Origin: an uncultured Pelagibacteraceae bacterium
Lineage (GTDB): Bacteria; Pseudomonadota; Alphaproteobacteria; Pelagibacterales; Pelagibacteraceae
Assembly (NCBI GenBank): GCA_902588965.1
Contig: CACIRD010000002.1
Coordinates: 62,001 to 126,000, forward strand
Direction: 5' to 3'
DNA length: 64,000 bases
Part shown: one piece after another, positions 51,019 through 59,035 of the stretch
Numbering within the stretch: the first letter of the stretch is position 1
Layout of the letters: every line of letters starts with the position of its first letter
The notes under the pieces: generated by a model
Seen by the model: the letters and a program-made list of their open reading frames with translations, nothing else
What the model was told of the DNA's origin: nothing
Databases searched by the model: none
Program-made: the position numbers and the translations under genes

Positions 51019-51794
51019 TGAATAGTAAGATTAAAAAAATTATTAAAAAAAAAAATAAATCTAAAATTGTTTGCTTAACTGCATATTCCAAAAATTTTGC
51101 AGAAGAAATAGACAAGTATGCAGATATAATTTTGGTTGGAGACTCCCTTGGATCAGTTCTTTACAACTACCATACTACCAGAAAAGTAACATTAAATAAT
51201 ATGATACAACACTCTAAAAGTGTTAAAATGGGTGTTAAAAGAAGTTTAATGGTAGTTGATATGCCTTATAAAACTTATAGGAACAAAAAAGAAGCTTTAA
51301 AAAATTCAAAAAAAGTAATTTCCAATACAAAATGTGATGCAGTCAAATTAGAAGGAGGAAATAAAATTAAAAAAATTGTCGAATATTTAGTAAAAAAAAA
51401 AATCCCAGTTATGGGACACTTAGGCATACTACCTCAAAGTGTAAGAGGAACTTTTAAGTCAAAGGGTAAAACTGAAAATGAAACTTTTAAATTGATAAGA
51501 GACGCAAAGATACTTGAGGAGGCTGGTTGTTTTGCTATCGTTTTAGAGTGTGTTAAATCTAAAACATCAAAATTAATTACAAAAAATTTAAAAATACCAA
51601 CAATCGGTATAGGATCTTCAGTATTTTGTGATGGCCAAGTATTGGTTACTGACGATTTACTTGGTCTAAATGAAACAAATATAAGATTTGTAAAAAAATT
51701 TATTAATCTAAAAATATTTATAAACAAAGGTTTAAGAAAGTTTAAATATGAAGTTTTGAGTAAAAAATATCCTTCAAAAAAATATTCATATTAG
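51018..51794 (+). CDS. panB: 3-methyl-2-oxobutanoate hydroxymethyltransferase
   Basis: PanB makes ketopantoate from 2-oxoisovalerate in pantothenate synthesis. The 258 residues include IVCLTAYSKNFAEEID, ILVGDSLGSVLYNYHTT, VVDMPYKTYRN, DAVKLEGG, GHLGILPQSV, and CFAIVLECV with IPTIGIGSSVFCDGQVLVTDDLLGL. The metal- and substrate-binding Asp and Glu are in place. It overlaps guaA by one base (TAATG) and the TerC gene tail-to-tail by four. panC, panD and panE are not in the window. Confidence 0.94.
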   Translation: MNSKIKKIIKKKNKSKIVCLTAYSKNFAEEIDKYADIILVGDSLGSVLYNYHTTRKVTLNNMIQHSKSVKMGVKRSLMVVDMPYKTYRNKKEALKNSKKVISNTKCDAVKLEGGNKIKKIVEYLVKKKIPVMGHLGILPQSVRGTFKSKGKTENETFKLIRDAKILEEAGCFAIVLECVKSKTSKLITKNLKIPTIGIGSSVFCDGQVLVTDDLLGLNETNIRFVKKFINLKIFINKGLRKFKYEVLSKKYPSKKYSY

Positions 51795-52402
51795 AAATAT
51801 TTCTTGAAATTTTCATCAATGTTTATCATTCCAAAATCTGCTAAACCACCAATTACTAGTTGCAATGCAACAAGCAATATAAATGCCAAACCAATATATG
51901 CAATCCATAAATGTTTTTGAATATAATTGGCTAAATAAGTTGCAAGAGCACCAGTTAAGATAACAGAAAGAACAAGTCCAAATATCATAAAACTAAAGTT
52001 TCCCTTTGAAGCTCCGACCACACCAATTACATTATCAAAACTAATTGTAATGTCTGCAAAAAGTACTTTATAAATACTTTGGACAAAAGACGGTTCTTTT
52101 GAGACTTTTGTTGGTGATTTTATTTTTTTTATTTCGAACAAATCTTTCCTTAGATCGTTCACAATCCAAATTAATAACAAACCACCTAAAACTTTTATCC
52201 AATAAAACTTAAACAAATATGTGGCAAAAACTGCAAATAAAACTTTAAATATTAAAGCCCCAACTACCCCCCAAAAAATAATTTGTTTTCGATGTTTTGG
52301 AACAAAGTTTGCAGCTATTAATCCAATTATTATTGCGTTATCCGCAGCTAAAATTATATCTATAAATATAATTTGTGTTAATATTACGAGTTCTTCTATC
52401 AA
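51791..52402 (-). CDS. TerC family integral membrane protein
   Basis: This is a 203-residue membrane protein with about six to seven helices and the TerC hallmarks. The acidic motifs LAADNAIIIGLIA in the first helix and DITISFDNVIGVVGAS mid-protein resemble the paired D-N motifs thought to bind metal. KVLGGLLLIWIV and the C-terminal helix are also typical (YjbE-type, short). Family members have been linked to manganese export and metalation of exported enzymes. The actual substrate here is not known. Confidence 0.88.
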   Translation of the reverse strand: MIEELVILTQIIFIDIILAADNAIIIGLIAANFVPKHRKQIIFWGVVGALIFKVLFAVFATYLFKFYWIKVLGGLLLIWIVNDLRKDLFEIKKIKSPTKVSKEPSFVQSIYKVLFADITISFDNVIGVVGASKGNFSFMIFGLVLSVILTGALATYLANYIQKHLWIAYIGLAFILLVALQLVIGGLADFGMINIDENFKKYF

Positions 52403-52440
52403 GATTTACTCATATTATAAAAAAACACAAATAATTCAAT

Positions 52441-53001
52441 CTAGTATTTACTTTCTTTTTTACCTTCAATTAATTCTTTGAGTTCTATATACTCATCACA
52501 CTTACAATTTTTTAATACTTTAAGTCTTTCTAAAGCTTTATCTTTTCTATCGGTTGATAAATAAAGTTCTCCCAGATATTCGTTTATACCGTTGTGGTTT
52601 GGTTCTATTTTTAATCCTGAAAGATAATAAATTTCAGCACTTTTAAAATCACCCAGTTTCCTACTTGTAAAACCCAAATAATTAAGAGTGTCAGGATTAT
52701 TTGGTTTTTCTTTATTAGACTTTAAGAATAATTTTAGTGCTTTTTCATAGTTATTTTTTGATTTTTTAAATCTTTTTTCTGCTTGTTTATTTTTTCCTTT
52801 TTTTAAATATTTAATTGCTTTTTTTTCAAGTGACTTAGCTGTCATTACGTAATTGTATCCTTTTTCATATTTAGATAAATTGCCTCCTTCTCCACTACCA
52901 CTATTGCTACCTGATGAGCTTTGTCCTCCACTACCACCTGCCGCAAATACTGCTGATGTAGAAAAAAAAAGAAATATAAAAATTGATAGTTTATTTAACA
53001 T
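52441..53001 (-). CDS. Secreted TPR protein with Gly/Ser-rich linker (paralogue 1)
   Basis: This is a 186-residue protein with a signal peptide (MLNKLSIFIFLFFSTSAVFA) and a Gly/Ser-rich linker (GGSGGQSSSGSNSGSGEGG). Two to three TPR-like units then include NPDTLNYLGFTSRKLGDFKSAEIYYLSGL and GINEYLGELYLSTDRKDKALERLKVL. It ends with a conserved cysteine pair in NCKCDEYIELKELI. The neighbour at 53109 has the same layout, so the two are tandem duplicates. The cysteine pair in a periplasmic protein suggests a disulfide or a metal site. The function is unknown. Confidence 0.75.
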   Translation of the reverse strand: MLNKLSIFIFLFFSTSAVFAAGGSGGQSSSGSNSGSGEGGNLSKYEKGYNYVMTAKSLEKKAIKYLKKGKNKQAEKRFKKSKNNYEKALKLFLKSNKEKPNNPDTLNYLGFTSRKLGDFKSAEIYYLSGLKIEPNHNGINEYLGELYLSTDRKDKALERLKVLKNCKCDEYIELKELIEGKKESKY

Positions 53002-53108
53002 TCAATTTAATAGCACAAAAATTATAGCCATCAAGTCGATAACATGTCTCTTTAACAAAAAGTGACAATTTGACATTCTTAATAAACCAATTTTTTTTGA
53101 AAAAAAGT

Positions 53109-53612
53109 CTACTTATTTTGAATAAATTTCTTTAATTCCAAATATTCTTTACAATTACAACTTTCTAGGACTTTCAATCTTTTAATTGCTTTATTTTTTT
53201 TGTTAGTTGTTAAATAAAATTTACCAAGATTCATGTTTATTAAATAATTTTTTGGTTCAATTTCTAATCCAAGTCGATAATATATTTCAGCATAATCAAG
53301 GTTTTCTGTTTTTTCATACAAAAATCCCAAATAATTTAAAGTAATAGGATTCATTGGATTTTCCGAGTTGGATTCTAACAGATATTCTATCGCTTTCTCA
53401 TACTTTGTTCTTGCTTTACTTAACTTACCTTTATTTTCAAGTTTAATACCTCTTTTCATTTCTTTAAAACCAAGAGTATATTTTTTTGCCGGAGGAGGAC
53501 CTTTTGGAATATATTCGCCTCCCTCACTACCTGTTGCGCCGCTTTTTTTTGCAGCATATGAGTTTGTTGTTAAAATAAGAAAAATAAAAATTATATAAAT
53601 TTTTTTAATCAT
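53109..53612 (-). CDS. Secreted TPR protein (paralogue 2)
   Basis: This is a 167-residue protein with a signal peptide (MIKKIYIIFIFLILTTNSYAA) and a shorter, proline-containing linker. Its TPR units closely follow paralogue 1: NPITLNYLGFLYEKTENLDYAEIYYRLGLEIEP and NLGKFYLTTNKKNKAIKRLKVL, ending SCNCKEYLELKKFI. The shared NYLGF, AEIYY.L.L.IEP, LKVL and CxC...ELK elements point to duplication. The start overlaps the pxpA stop by four bases, so it is co-transcribed with pxpA. Whether it has any part in 5-oxoproline metabolism is unknown. Confidence 0.75.
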   Translation of the reverse strand: MIKKIYIIFIFLILTTNSYAAKKSGATGSEGGEYIPKGPPPAKKYTLGFKEMKRGIKLENKGKLSKARTKYEKAIEYLLESNSENPMNPITLNYLGFLYEKTENLDYAEIYYRLGLEIEPKNYLINMNLGKFYLTTNKKNKAIKRLKVLESCNCKEYLELKKFIQNK

Positions 53613-54385
53613 TGAATAAATTTTTTAAGTTTATTTAAAGGTTTCAAAGAAAAATTATTTTCAACCAAGTGCTGTTTTATAGATTTTGCTGTGTCTAGAG
53701 AGCTAATATTGTCTCCATGGATACATATAGAATCAATTTGACAGGGTATTTTTTTCCCTGATAGACAATTTAAAGATTGATTTTTAATCATACTTAAAAC
53801 ATGTTTTTTTGCTTTTTCTGGGTTTATGATTAGAGCATCTTTTTTTGATCGAGAAAGTAGATTTCCATTATCTTCGTAATTTCTATCAGCAAAAATTTCA
53901 CATGCTATCTTCATATCTAATTTTTTTGCAGCTATTTCCATTTTTGACCCAGTCGGGACTAAATAAATTATATCTTTATTAATTTTTTTTATTGCAATAG
54001 CTAACGTTTTTGCTAGTTCTATATCTTCACAAGCCATATTATTTAAAGCCCCATGTGGTTTAATATGAGAAACGTTATCATTGTTTTTTTCTGCTATTTT
54101 TTGAAGTATTTCGTATTGTTTAAAAATAAGTTTTTCAATTTCTTTACTATTTAAAACTATTCGTTTTCTCCCAAAGTTTTCTGGATCATTAAAAGATGGA
54201 TGTGCACCAATACTTACCCCATTTTTTTTTGAAATAATTACTGTTTCATTCATACTCTGTTCATCACCCGCATGATAGCCACAAGCTATATTGGCAGAAT
54301 TTACAATCTTAAGTAATTCTGGATCATTTACAGTCGAATGGTGTTTAGATTTTTCCCCTAAATCACAATTAATATTAATTTCCAT
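53609..54385 (-). CDS. pxpA: 5-oxoprolinase subunit A
   Basis: PxpA (LamB/YcsF family) works with PxpB and PxpC to open 5-oxoproline to glutamate with ATP. The start at 54385 gives MEININCDLGE, matching the family N-terminus MKIDLNADLGE; an ATG three codons earlier is possible. Other motifs are NSANIACGYHAGDEQSMNETV, GAHPSFNDPENFGR, HIKPHGALNNM, EIFADRNYEDNGNLLSRS and ICIHGDN. It is transcribed away from pxpBC, with only 28 bases between the starts. That differs from the usual co-directional arrangement. Confidence 0.93.
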   Translation of the reverse strand: MEININCDLGEKSKHHSTVNDPELLKIVNSANIACGYHAGDEQSMNETVIISKKNGVSIGAHPSFNDPENFGRKRIVLNSKEIEKLIFKQYEILQKIAEKNNDNVSHIKPHGALNNMACEDIELAKTLAIAIKKINKDIIYLVPTGSKMEIAAKKLDMKIACEIFADRNYEDNGNLLSRSKKDALIINPEKAKKHVLSMIKNQSLNCLSGKKIPCQIDSICIHGDNISSLDTAKSIKQHLVENNFSLKPLNKLKKFIQ

Positions 54386-54413
54386 ACTACTCATAGTTCA
54401 AGTATAACATGGC

Positions 54414-55085
54414 ATGATAAAAAATATATCTAATCTTGGTGATGCTGCGGTATATTGTGATTTTGGTAATGAAATAGATCAAGAAATAAATAAAATTGTA
54501 ATAAATTATTTTAAAACTATACATAAAAAAAATATTAAAGGGATTACTAACATTACACCTTCATATAATAAACTTATTATATCTTTTGACTTAGATATAA
54601 CCAACTTTTCAACCATAAAAAAAGAAATTGAAAATATTGAAATTTTTGATTTTTTTGAGGAAAAAAAAAAAATAATTAAAATTCCAATATGTTGTGATAA
54701 TGAGTTTGCACTTGATATAGAAAGGCTTACTAAAAAACTTAAACTTTCAAAAGATGAGATTTTTAATAATTTTTTAGATAAGGAATATTTTTGTTATATG
54801 ACAGGTTTTGTTGCAGGAATGCCATTTTTGGGCGATATAGATACAAAATTAAGATTAAATAGAATTGAAACTCCAAGAGTTAAAGTTCCGAAAGGATCAG
54901 TTGGTATTACAGAGCAATTTTCCAATATTTACACCTTTGAAAGCCCGGGGGGTTGGAATATAGTTGGAAATACTCCAGTTAAAGTTTTTGATAAATTTAA
55001 AAATCAACCAAATTTAATAAGTTCAGGAGATAAAGTTTCATTTTATAAAATATCAAAAGATGAATATCTAAATTTTTATGAGTGA
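54414..55085 (+). CDS. pxpB: 5-oxoprolinase subunit B
   Basis: PxpB (KipI-like, allophanate hydrolase subunit 1) forms the 5-oxoprolinase kinase/hydrolase with PxpC. The 223 residues contain GDAAVYCDFGNEID, IPICCDNEFALDIERLTKKLKLSKDEI, YMTGFVAGMPFLGDID, RIETPRVKVPKGSVGITEQFSNIYTFESPGGWNIVGNTPVKVFD, all typical. It overlaps pxpC by eight bases. It was formerly called a sporulation inhibitor homologue; in a SAR11-type cell the oxoprolinase role is the reasonable one. Confidence 0.92.
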   Translation: MIKNISNLGDAAVYCDFGNEIDQEINKIVINYFKTIHKKNIKGITNITPSYNKLIISFDLDITNFSTIKKEIENIEIFDFFEEKKKIIKIPICCDNEFALDIERLTKKLKLSKDEIFNNFLDKEYFCYMTGFVAGMPFLGDIDTKLRLNRIETPRVKVPKGSVGITEQFSNIYTFESPGGWNIVGNTPVKVFDKFKNQPNLISSGDKVSFYKISKDEYLNFYE

Positions 55086-56028
55086 TAGTATTTTAAAAGT
55101 ATTGAGACCAGGAATAAATTCCACGTTTCAAGATATTGGTAGAAATAACTTTTATCATATAGGTTTACCTTTTAGCGGTGCAATGGACAAACGAAACTTT
55201 CTAATTAGCAATAATTTATCAGGTAACCCAAATAATTTTCCAGTTTTGGAGTTTGCGTATCAGGGTCCATTATTAAAAGTGGAAAAAGGTAAAATTAATT
55301 TAGCAATAACTGGAAATGTTAATTTTAAAATAAAAAATAAATTATCAAAAAAGATTGATGGAGAGTGTTATAAAAACTATATTTTATATGAAGGTGATGA
55401 AATAGATATAATTTCTACCAATCACTCTGTTTATGGGTATTTAGCAGTAAGTGGTGGTTTTAAATTAGAGAAATACAAGGATAGCTATTCAACTACAATA
55501 AGAGCAGAAGTTGGAGCTAATAATGGCAATAAATTAAATAATAACGATAAACTATATATTAATTCTTATGAAAAAAATTTTTTAAATAGAAAAATAAAAT
55601 ATATGGACTCGAAAATAGAATATATAAGAATTTTAAAGGGTACAAATTTTGATTACTTTTCTGATGATGTGATAAAAAAATTTTTAAATGAAAAATTTTT
55701 AGTCACAAAACTAACTGATAGAATGGGAATGAGATTAAAAGGACCAAAGTTAGATAGTCATAAAAATAAAAACATTAAATCTGAAGGCTTAGTCAAGGGA
55801 GTTGTGCAAGTACCAAGCGATGGAAATCCTATAGTTATGTTATCAGACCATGGAACCATTGGCGGATATCCAAAAATTGCTGTCGTAATTAGTGCAGACT
55901 ATGATAAGTTGGTACAACTATCACCAAATACCAAAATAAAATTTAAACTTATAGAACTTGACGAAGCAGAAAAAATTTACAAATTTTATAAAATGGAAAC
56001 TGACAATTTAATTAATCAAATTAAATGA
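55078..56028 (+). CDS. pxpC: 5-oxoprolinase subunit C
   Basis: PxpC (KipA-like, allophanate hydrolase subunit 2, cyclophilin-like fold) has 316 residues with LRPGINSTFQDIGRNNFYHIGLPFSGAMDK, NPNNFPVLEFAYQGPLL, YGYLAVSGGF, SDRMG-like LTDRMGMRLKGP, EGLVKGVVQVPSDGNPIVMLSDHGTIGGYPKIAVVISADYDKL. These are the standard motifs. It is coupled to pxpB and to the DMT transporter gene behind it (four-base overlap). Confidence 0.92.
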   Translation: MSDSILKVLRPGINSTFQDIGRNNFYHIGLPFSGAMDKRNFLISNNLSGNPNNFPVLEFAYQGPLLKVEKGKINLAITGNVNFKIKNKLSKKIDGECYKNYILYEGDEIDIISTNHSVYGYLAVSGGFKLEKYKDSYSTTIRAEVGANNGNKLNNNDKLYINSYEKNFLNRKIKYMDSKIEYIRILKGTNFDYFSDDVIKKFLNEKFLVTKLTDRMGMRLKGPKLDSHKNKNIKSEGLVKGVVQVPSDGNPIVMLSDHGTIGGYPKIAVVISADYDKLVQLSPNTKIKFKLIELDEAEKIYKFYKMETDNLINQIK

Positions 56029-56903
56029 ATTTATTTTCTAAAATACCTGGTCCACTTTTAGTTTTTTTTGGAGCTTTTAGTTTAAGTTTTGGAGGTCTTA
56101 TCATTAAATCTTTTGAGGGAGCGAATTTGTGGCAAATATTATTTTGGAGATCTCTTTTTTTTATAATAGTAGTAACTCTTTTTTTAACAATTACCTATAA
56201 AAAAAACTTTTTTAATGCCTTTAAAAAATCAGGACTTCCAGGTTTTTTTGGAGGGATAATTTTATCATCAGGTTTTTGTGGATATGTATTTGCAATGTAT
56301 AATACAACAGTAGCAAATACAAATTTTATAATTCAAACTCAAGTACTCTTCTTGGCAGTTTTTGGGTATTTTTTTTTAAAAGAAAAATTATCGAAAATAA
56401 CTCTGCTATCAATTTTTTTAGCAATGGCTGGTATTATTATAATGGTTGGCACATCATTATCACCAGGTCAAATTTCAGGAAATATTGCCGCGTTTTCAAT
56501 GCCAATATCTTTTTCAATACTAATTATAATTGTAAGGAAATATCCCAATGTGGATATGGTGCCACTGCAACTAATAGCAGGTATAACAGCTATGATAATT
56601 GGATATTTGGTTGCAGAAAAAATTAACATTTCATTTCATGATATATTTTTAGGTTTTTTAGCTGGATTTTTTCAACTGGGTTTTGGTTTTATTTTAATTA
56701 CTATGGGAGCAAGAAATACCCCATCAGTATTGGTTGGAATTATTATGTTAACAGAGGCAGTTTTCGGGCCTATGTGGGCATGGTTATTTGTAAATGAAAA
56801 TCCAACAATTTTCGTATTATTAGGGGGCACTATAGTAATTATTGCTGTGTTACTTCAATTTTATAGTAGTTTAAACAAAGATGAAGTTTTAATTAAGAGA
56901 TAA
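56025..56903 (+). CDS. EamA/DMT-family transporter
   Basis: This is a 292-residue protein with ten predicted transmembrane helices in two EamA repeats (start GPLLVFFGAFSLSFGGLIIKSFEGANLWQILFWRSLFF; second repeat ISFSILIIIVRKYPNV with LTEAVFGPMWAWLFVNE). It is the last gene behind pxpBC with a four-base overlap, which suggests movement of 5-oxoproline, glutamate or a related amino acid. DMT proteins can import or export and the substrate is not readable. The stop is two bases from the SDR gene's stop on the other strand. Confidence 0.88.
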   Translation: MNLFSKIPGPLLVFFGAFSLSFGGLIIKSFEGANLWQILFWRSLFFIIVVTLFLTITYKKNFFNAFKKSGLPGFFGGIILSSGFCGYVFAMYNTTVANTNFIIQTQVLFLAVFGYFFLKEKLSKITLLSIFLAMAGIIIMVGTSLSPGQISGNIAAFSMPISFSILIIIVRKYPNVDMVPLQLIAGITAMIIGYLVAEKINISFHDIFLGFLAGFFQLGFGFILITMGARNTPSVLVGIIMLTEAVFGPMWAWLFVNENPTIFVLLGGTIVIIAVLLQFYSSLNKDEVLIKR

Positions 56904-56905
56904 TT

Positions 56906-57724
56906 TCATTTTAAATACTTTAAAGATTCATCCCATACAAAATCTGCAATTTTTTCGTTGTAAGATAATACAGAACTTTTTTTAGGCTTACTTTTAATAA
57001 AATATTTTCCAGTAACATTATTTATATCCTTCGATTCTGATAAATAAACTGCAGTTAAAGATCCCTTATGTGTTGAAATCGCAAATACATTTTTTATTAT
57101 ATTAATAATAAATCTAAAATAGGAATTATTATTATTTCCAAAATTTGAATTAACAAAACCAGGATGTAGGCAATTGCATGTCACTTTAGTATTTAATTTT
57201 TTATTGAAAGAATATGTAAAAAAAATATTTAAAAGTTTAGATCTACAGTAAGATTTCCAAGAGTTATAATTTTTTTTGTTTTCAAGGTCATTTAAGTCTA
57301 GGTTATATCTTTTGTGGGCGTTTGATGCTACATTAATTATTCTTCCTTCGGTTGAATTTTCTAAATTTTCTAAAAGCAATAAAGATAAATGAAAATACGA
57401 AAGATGATTTAAAGCAAAAGTTTTTTCTATATTTCGGCTATTTTCTTCCCTTTTTAAAAAAAGTGCACCAGCATTATTAATAAGTCTATCAATTTTTTTA
57501 ATTTTACTTAATTTTTTAGACAGTTTAATAATTTCATCTTTTTCTAAAAGATTACATTGAACAAATTCTAAATTTCTTGAATTTAAAAGTTTTATCATTT
57601 TTTCTCCTTTTTCAGGATTTTTACCAATAACAAAAATTTTATTATTTAAGCTTAAAAGATTTTTAACAATGGCCAAACCTATCCCATCGGTTCCTCCAGT
57701 TATAATTATGTTTTTATTATTCAT
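56906..57724 (-). CDS. Short-chain dehydrogenase/reductase, retinol-dehydrogenase-like
   Basis: This is a 272-residue Rossmann enzyme with the cofactor motif TGGTDGIGLAIV, NNAG at about 83-86, catalytic Ser134 (NVASNAH), Tyr159 and Lys163 (YCRSK), and NCLHPGFVNSNFG. The overall pattern is that of RDH12-like SDRs. It lies three bases after the DprE1-like gene on the same strand. It might be the reductase that completes an epimerisation (as DprE2 does for DprE1), but its sequence is not clearly DprE2-like. The substrate is unknown. Confidence 0.8.
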   Translation of the reverse strand: MNNKNIIITGGTDGIGLAIVKNLLSLNNKIFVIGKNPEKGEKMIKLLNSRNLEFVQCNLLEKDEIIKLSKKLSKIKKIDRLINNAGALFLKREENSRNIEKTFALNHLSYFHLSLLLLENLENSTEGRIINVASNAHKRYNLDLNDLENKKNYNSWKSYCRSKLLNIFFTYSFNKKLNTKVTCNCLHPGFVNSNFGNNNNSYFRFIINIIKNVFAISTHKGSLTAVYLSESKDINNVTGKYFIKSKPKKSSVLSYNEKIADFVWDESLKYLK

Positions 57725-57727
57725 AAA

Positions 57728-59035
57728 TTAAATATTTAATCTTAAAGATTGTTCCGAGTAAAATTTATTTTTGATACCTTTTCTAATTTTTGTAAATTCT
57801 TTATTATAAAAGTTAGATTTCATTTTAAAAAAATTACTATGACTTATTCTTGAATCCTTGCATAGATAAATATTACCCTTATTTTTAATAATTACCTGAT
57901 CAATTTTATTCAAAACACTGTATGTATTGGAATTGTTTGGAAAATCAAAAACTAAAGTTAGACCCTTGATCCCAAAAGATAAATAACCATCGTTTTTTCC
58001 TAAAGATTTGATTACTGACACAAAGGAGTATACTTTATTCTTATTAAGAATATTTAAAATATCAATAATTGCCTTTGTACTATTTTTTAATGGTAAGACA
58101 AACTGATATGAAATAAAACCTTTTTTTCCATAAATAAGGTTCCAATTTTTGATTTTATCAAGTTGGTAAAAAAAATTATTTATATTAGTTAAGTTATTTT
58201 TGTTGAATGAAAAATTGTAATATAGTTTATTAAGAATATTTATAGTAAAACTATTCATCAACCAGTTAGGAAAATAATTATTTAAAGTGATTACTTTATT
58301 ATCTAAAAAATTAGTTTTAATTTTATTTGTTTTTTTGTCTTTTAAATGTTTTGCCCTAAATAGTATAGAACGCCCTAATGACTTACCTTTTGCAGATGTA
58401 TCCAACCAAGCAACATTATAGGGCCATGCAGCACTACCTTTAAAATTCTTTATAGTTTCATAAATATTTTTACATCTAAATTTTTCTTGATAAATTTTAT
58501 GTGAGCTTATTTTCAAAAGTTTAAATTTGCAGGAGTAAATAATTCCAGTCAGACCCATGCCACCAATAGTATAATTAAATAAATTAATATTTTTTTTTTT
58601 AGAACAGGAAATAAGATTTTTTTTTTTATCTATTATTTTAAATTCAATAATTTGATGTCTGAAACTACCAATTTTATGGTGGTTTTTTCCATGCACATCA
58701 GATGCAATCATTCCTCCAATGGTAATATATTTTGATCCAGGTGTGACTGGCAAAAACCAACCATGAGGAATAATATTTTGCAATATCTCTTTTATTGAAA
58801 TACCAGCCTCAAGTTCAATTACACCTTTCTTCTTATCAAACTCAATAATTTTATTAAGATTTGTAAGAACTATAGTATTTTTACGTTGGAATGAGCTATC
58901 GCCATATGATCTTCCCATACCTCTCGCAATACAATTTTTTTTAATTTTTTTTTTTAATTGATTTAAATTTTTTGGGAAAGAAATATTTACATTTGATGAA
59001 ATATTTTTACCCCAACCGCTGATCTGCTTTTTCAT
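57728..59035 (-). CDS. DprE1-like FAD-dependent oxidase
   Basis: This 435-residue FAD_binding_4/ALO-type flavoprotein resembles DprE1, the oxidase of decaprenylphosphoryl-ribose 2'-epimerase. Shared features are SGWGKN at the start, IARGMGRSYGDSS, PVTPGSKYITIGGMIASDVHGKNHHKIGSF, TIGGMGLTGIIY, KGFISYQFVLP and CKDSRIS (the conserved Lys of the active site). The cysteine targeted by benzothiazinones in mycobacteria (in CVDFP) is Val here (VFDFP). It overlaps the radical SAM gene by 29 bases and precedes the SDR gene. A polyprenyl-phosphate pentose substrate is plausible by homology but unproven. Confidence 0.82.
   Translation of the reverse strand: MKKQISGWGKNISSNVNISFPKNLNQLKKKIKKNCIARGMGRSYGDSSFQRKNTIVLTNLNKIIEFDKKKGVIELEAGISIKEILQNIIPHGWFLPVTPGSKYITIGGMIASDVHGKNHHKIGSFRHQIIEFKIIDKKKNLISCSKKKNINLFNYTIGGMGLTGIIYSCKFKLLKISSHKIYQEKFRCKNIYETIKNFKGSAAWPYNVAWLDTSAKGKSLGRSILFRAKHLKDKKTNKIKTNFLDNKVITLNNYFPNWLMNSFTINILNKLYYNFSFNKNNLTNINNFFYQLDKIKNWNLIYGKKGFISYQFVLPLKNSTKAIIDILNILNKNKVYSFVSVIKSLGKNDGYLSFGIKGLTLVFDFPNNSNTYSVLNKIDQVIIKNKGNIYLCKDSRISHSNFFKMKSNFYNKEFTKIRKGIKNKFYSEQSLRLNI

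Noticed and set aside
56906..57724. Calling the SDR gene dprE2
   Set aside because: Its motifs are closer to retinol-dehydrogenase-like SDRs than to DprE2; only the position next to the DprE1-like gene suggests the pairing.
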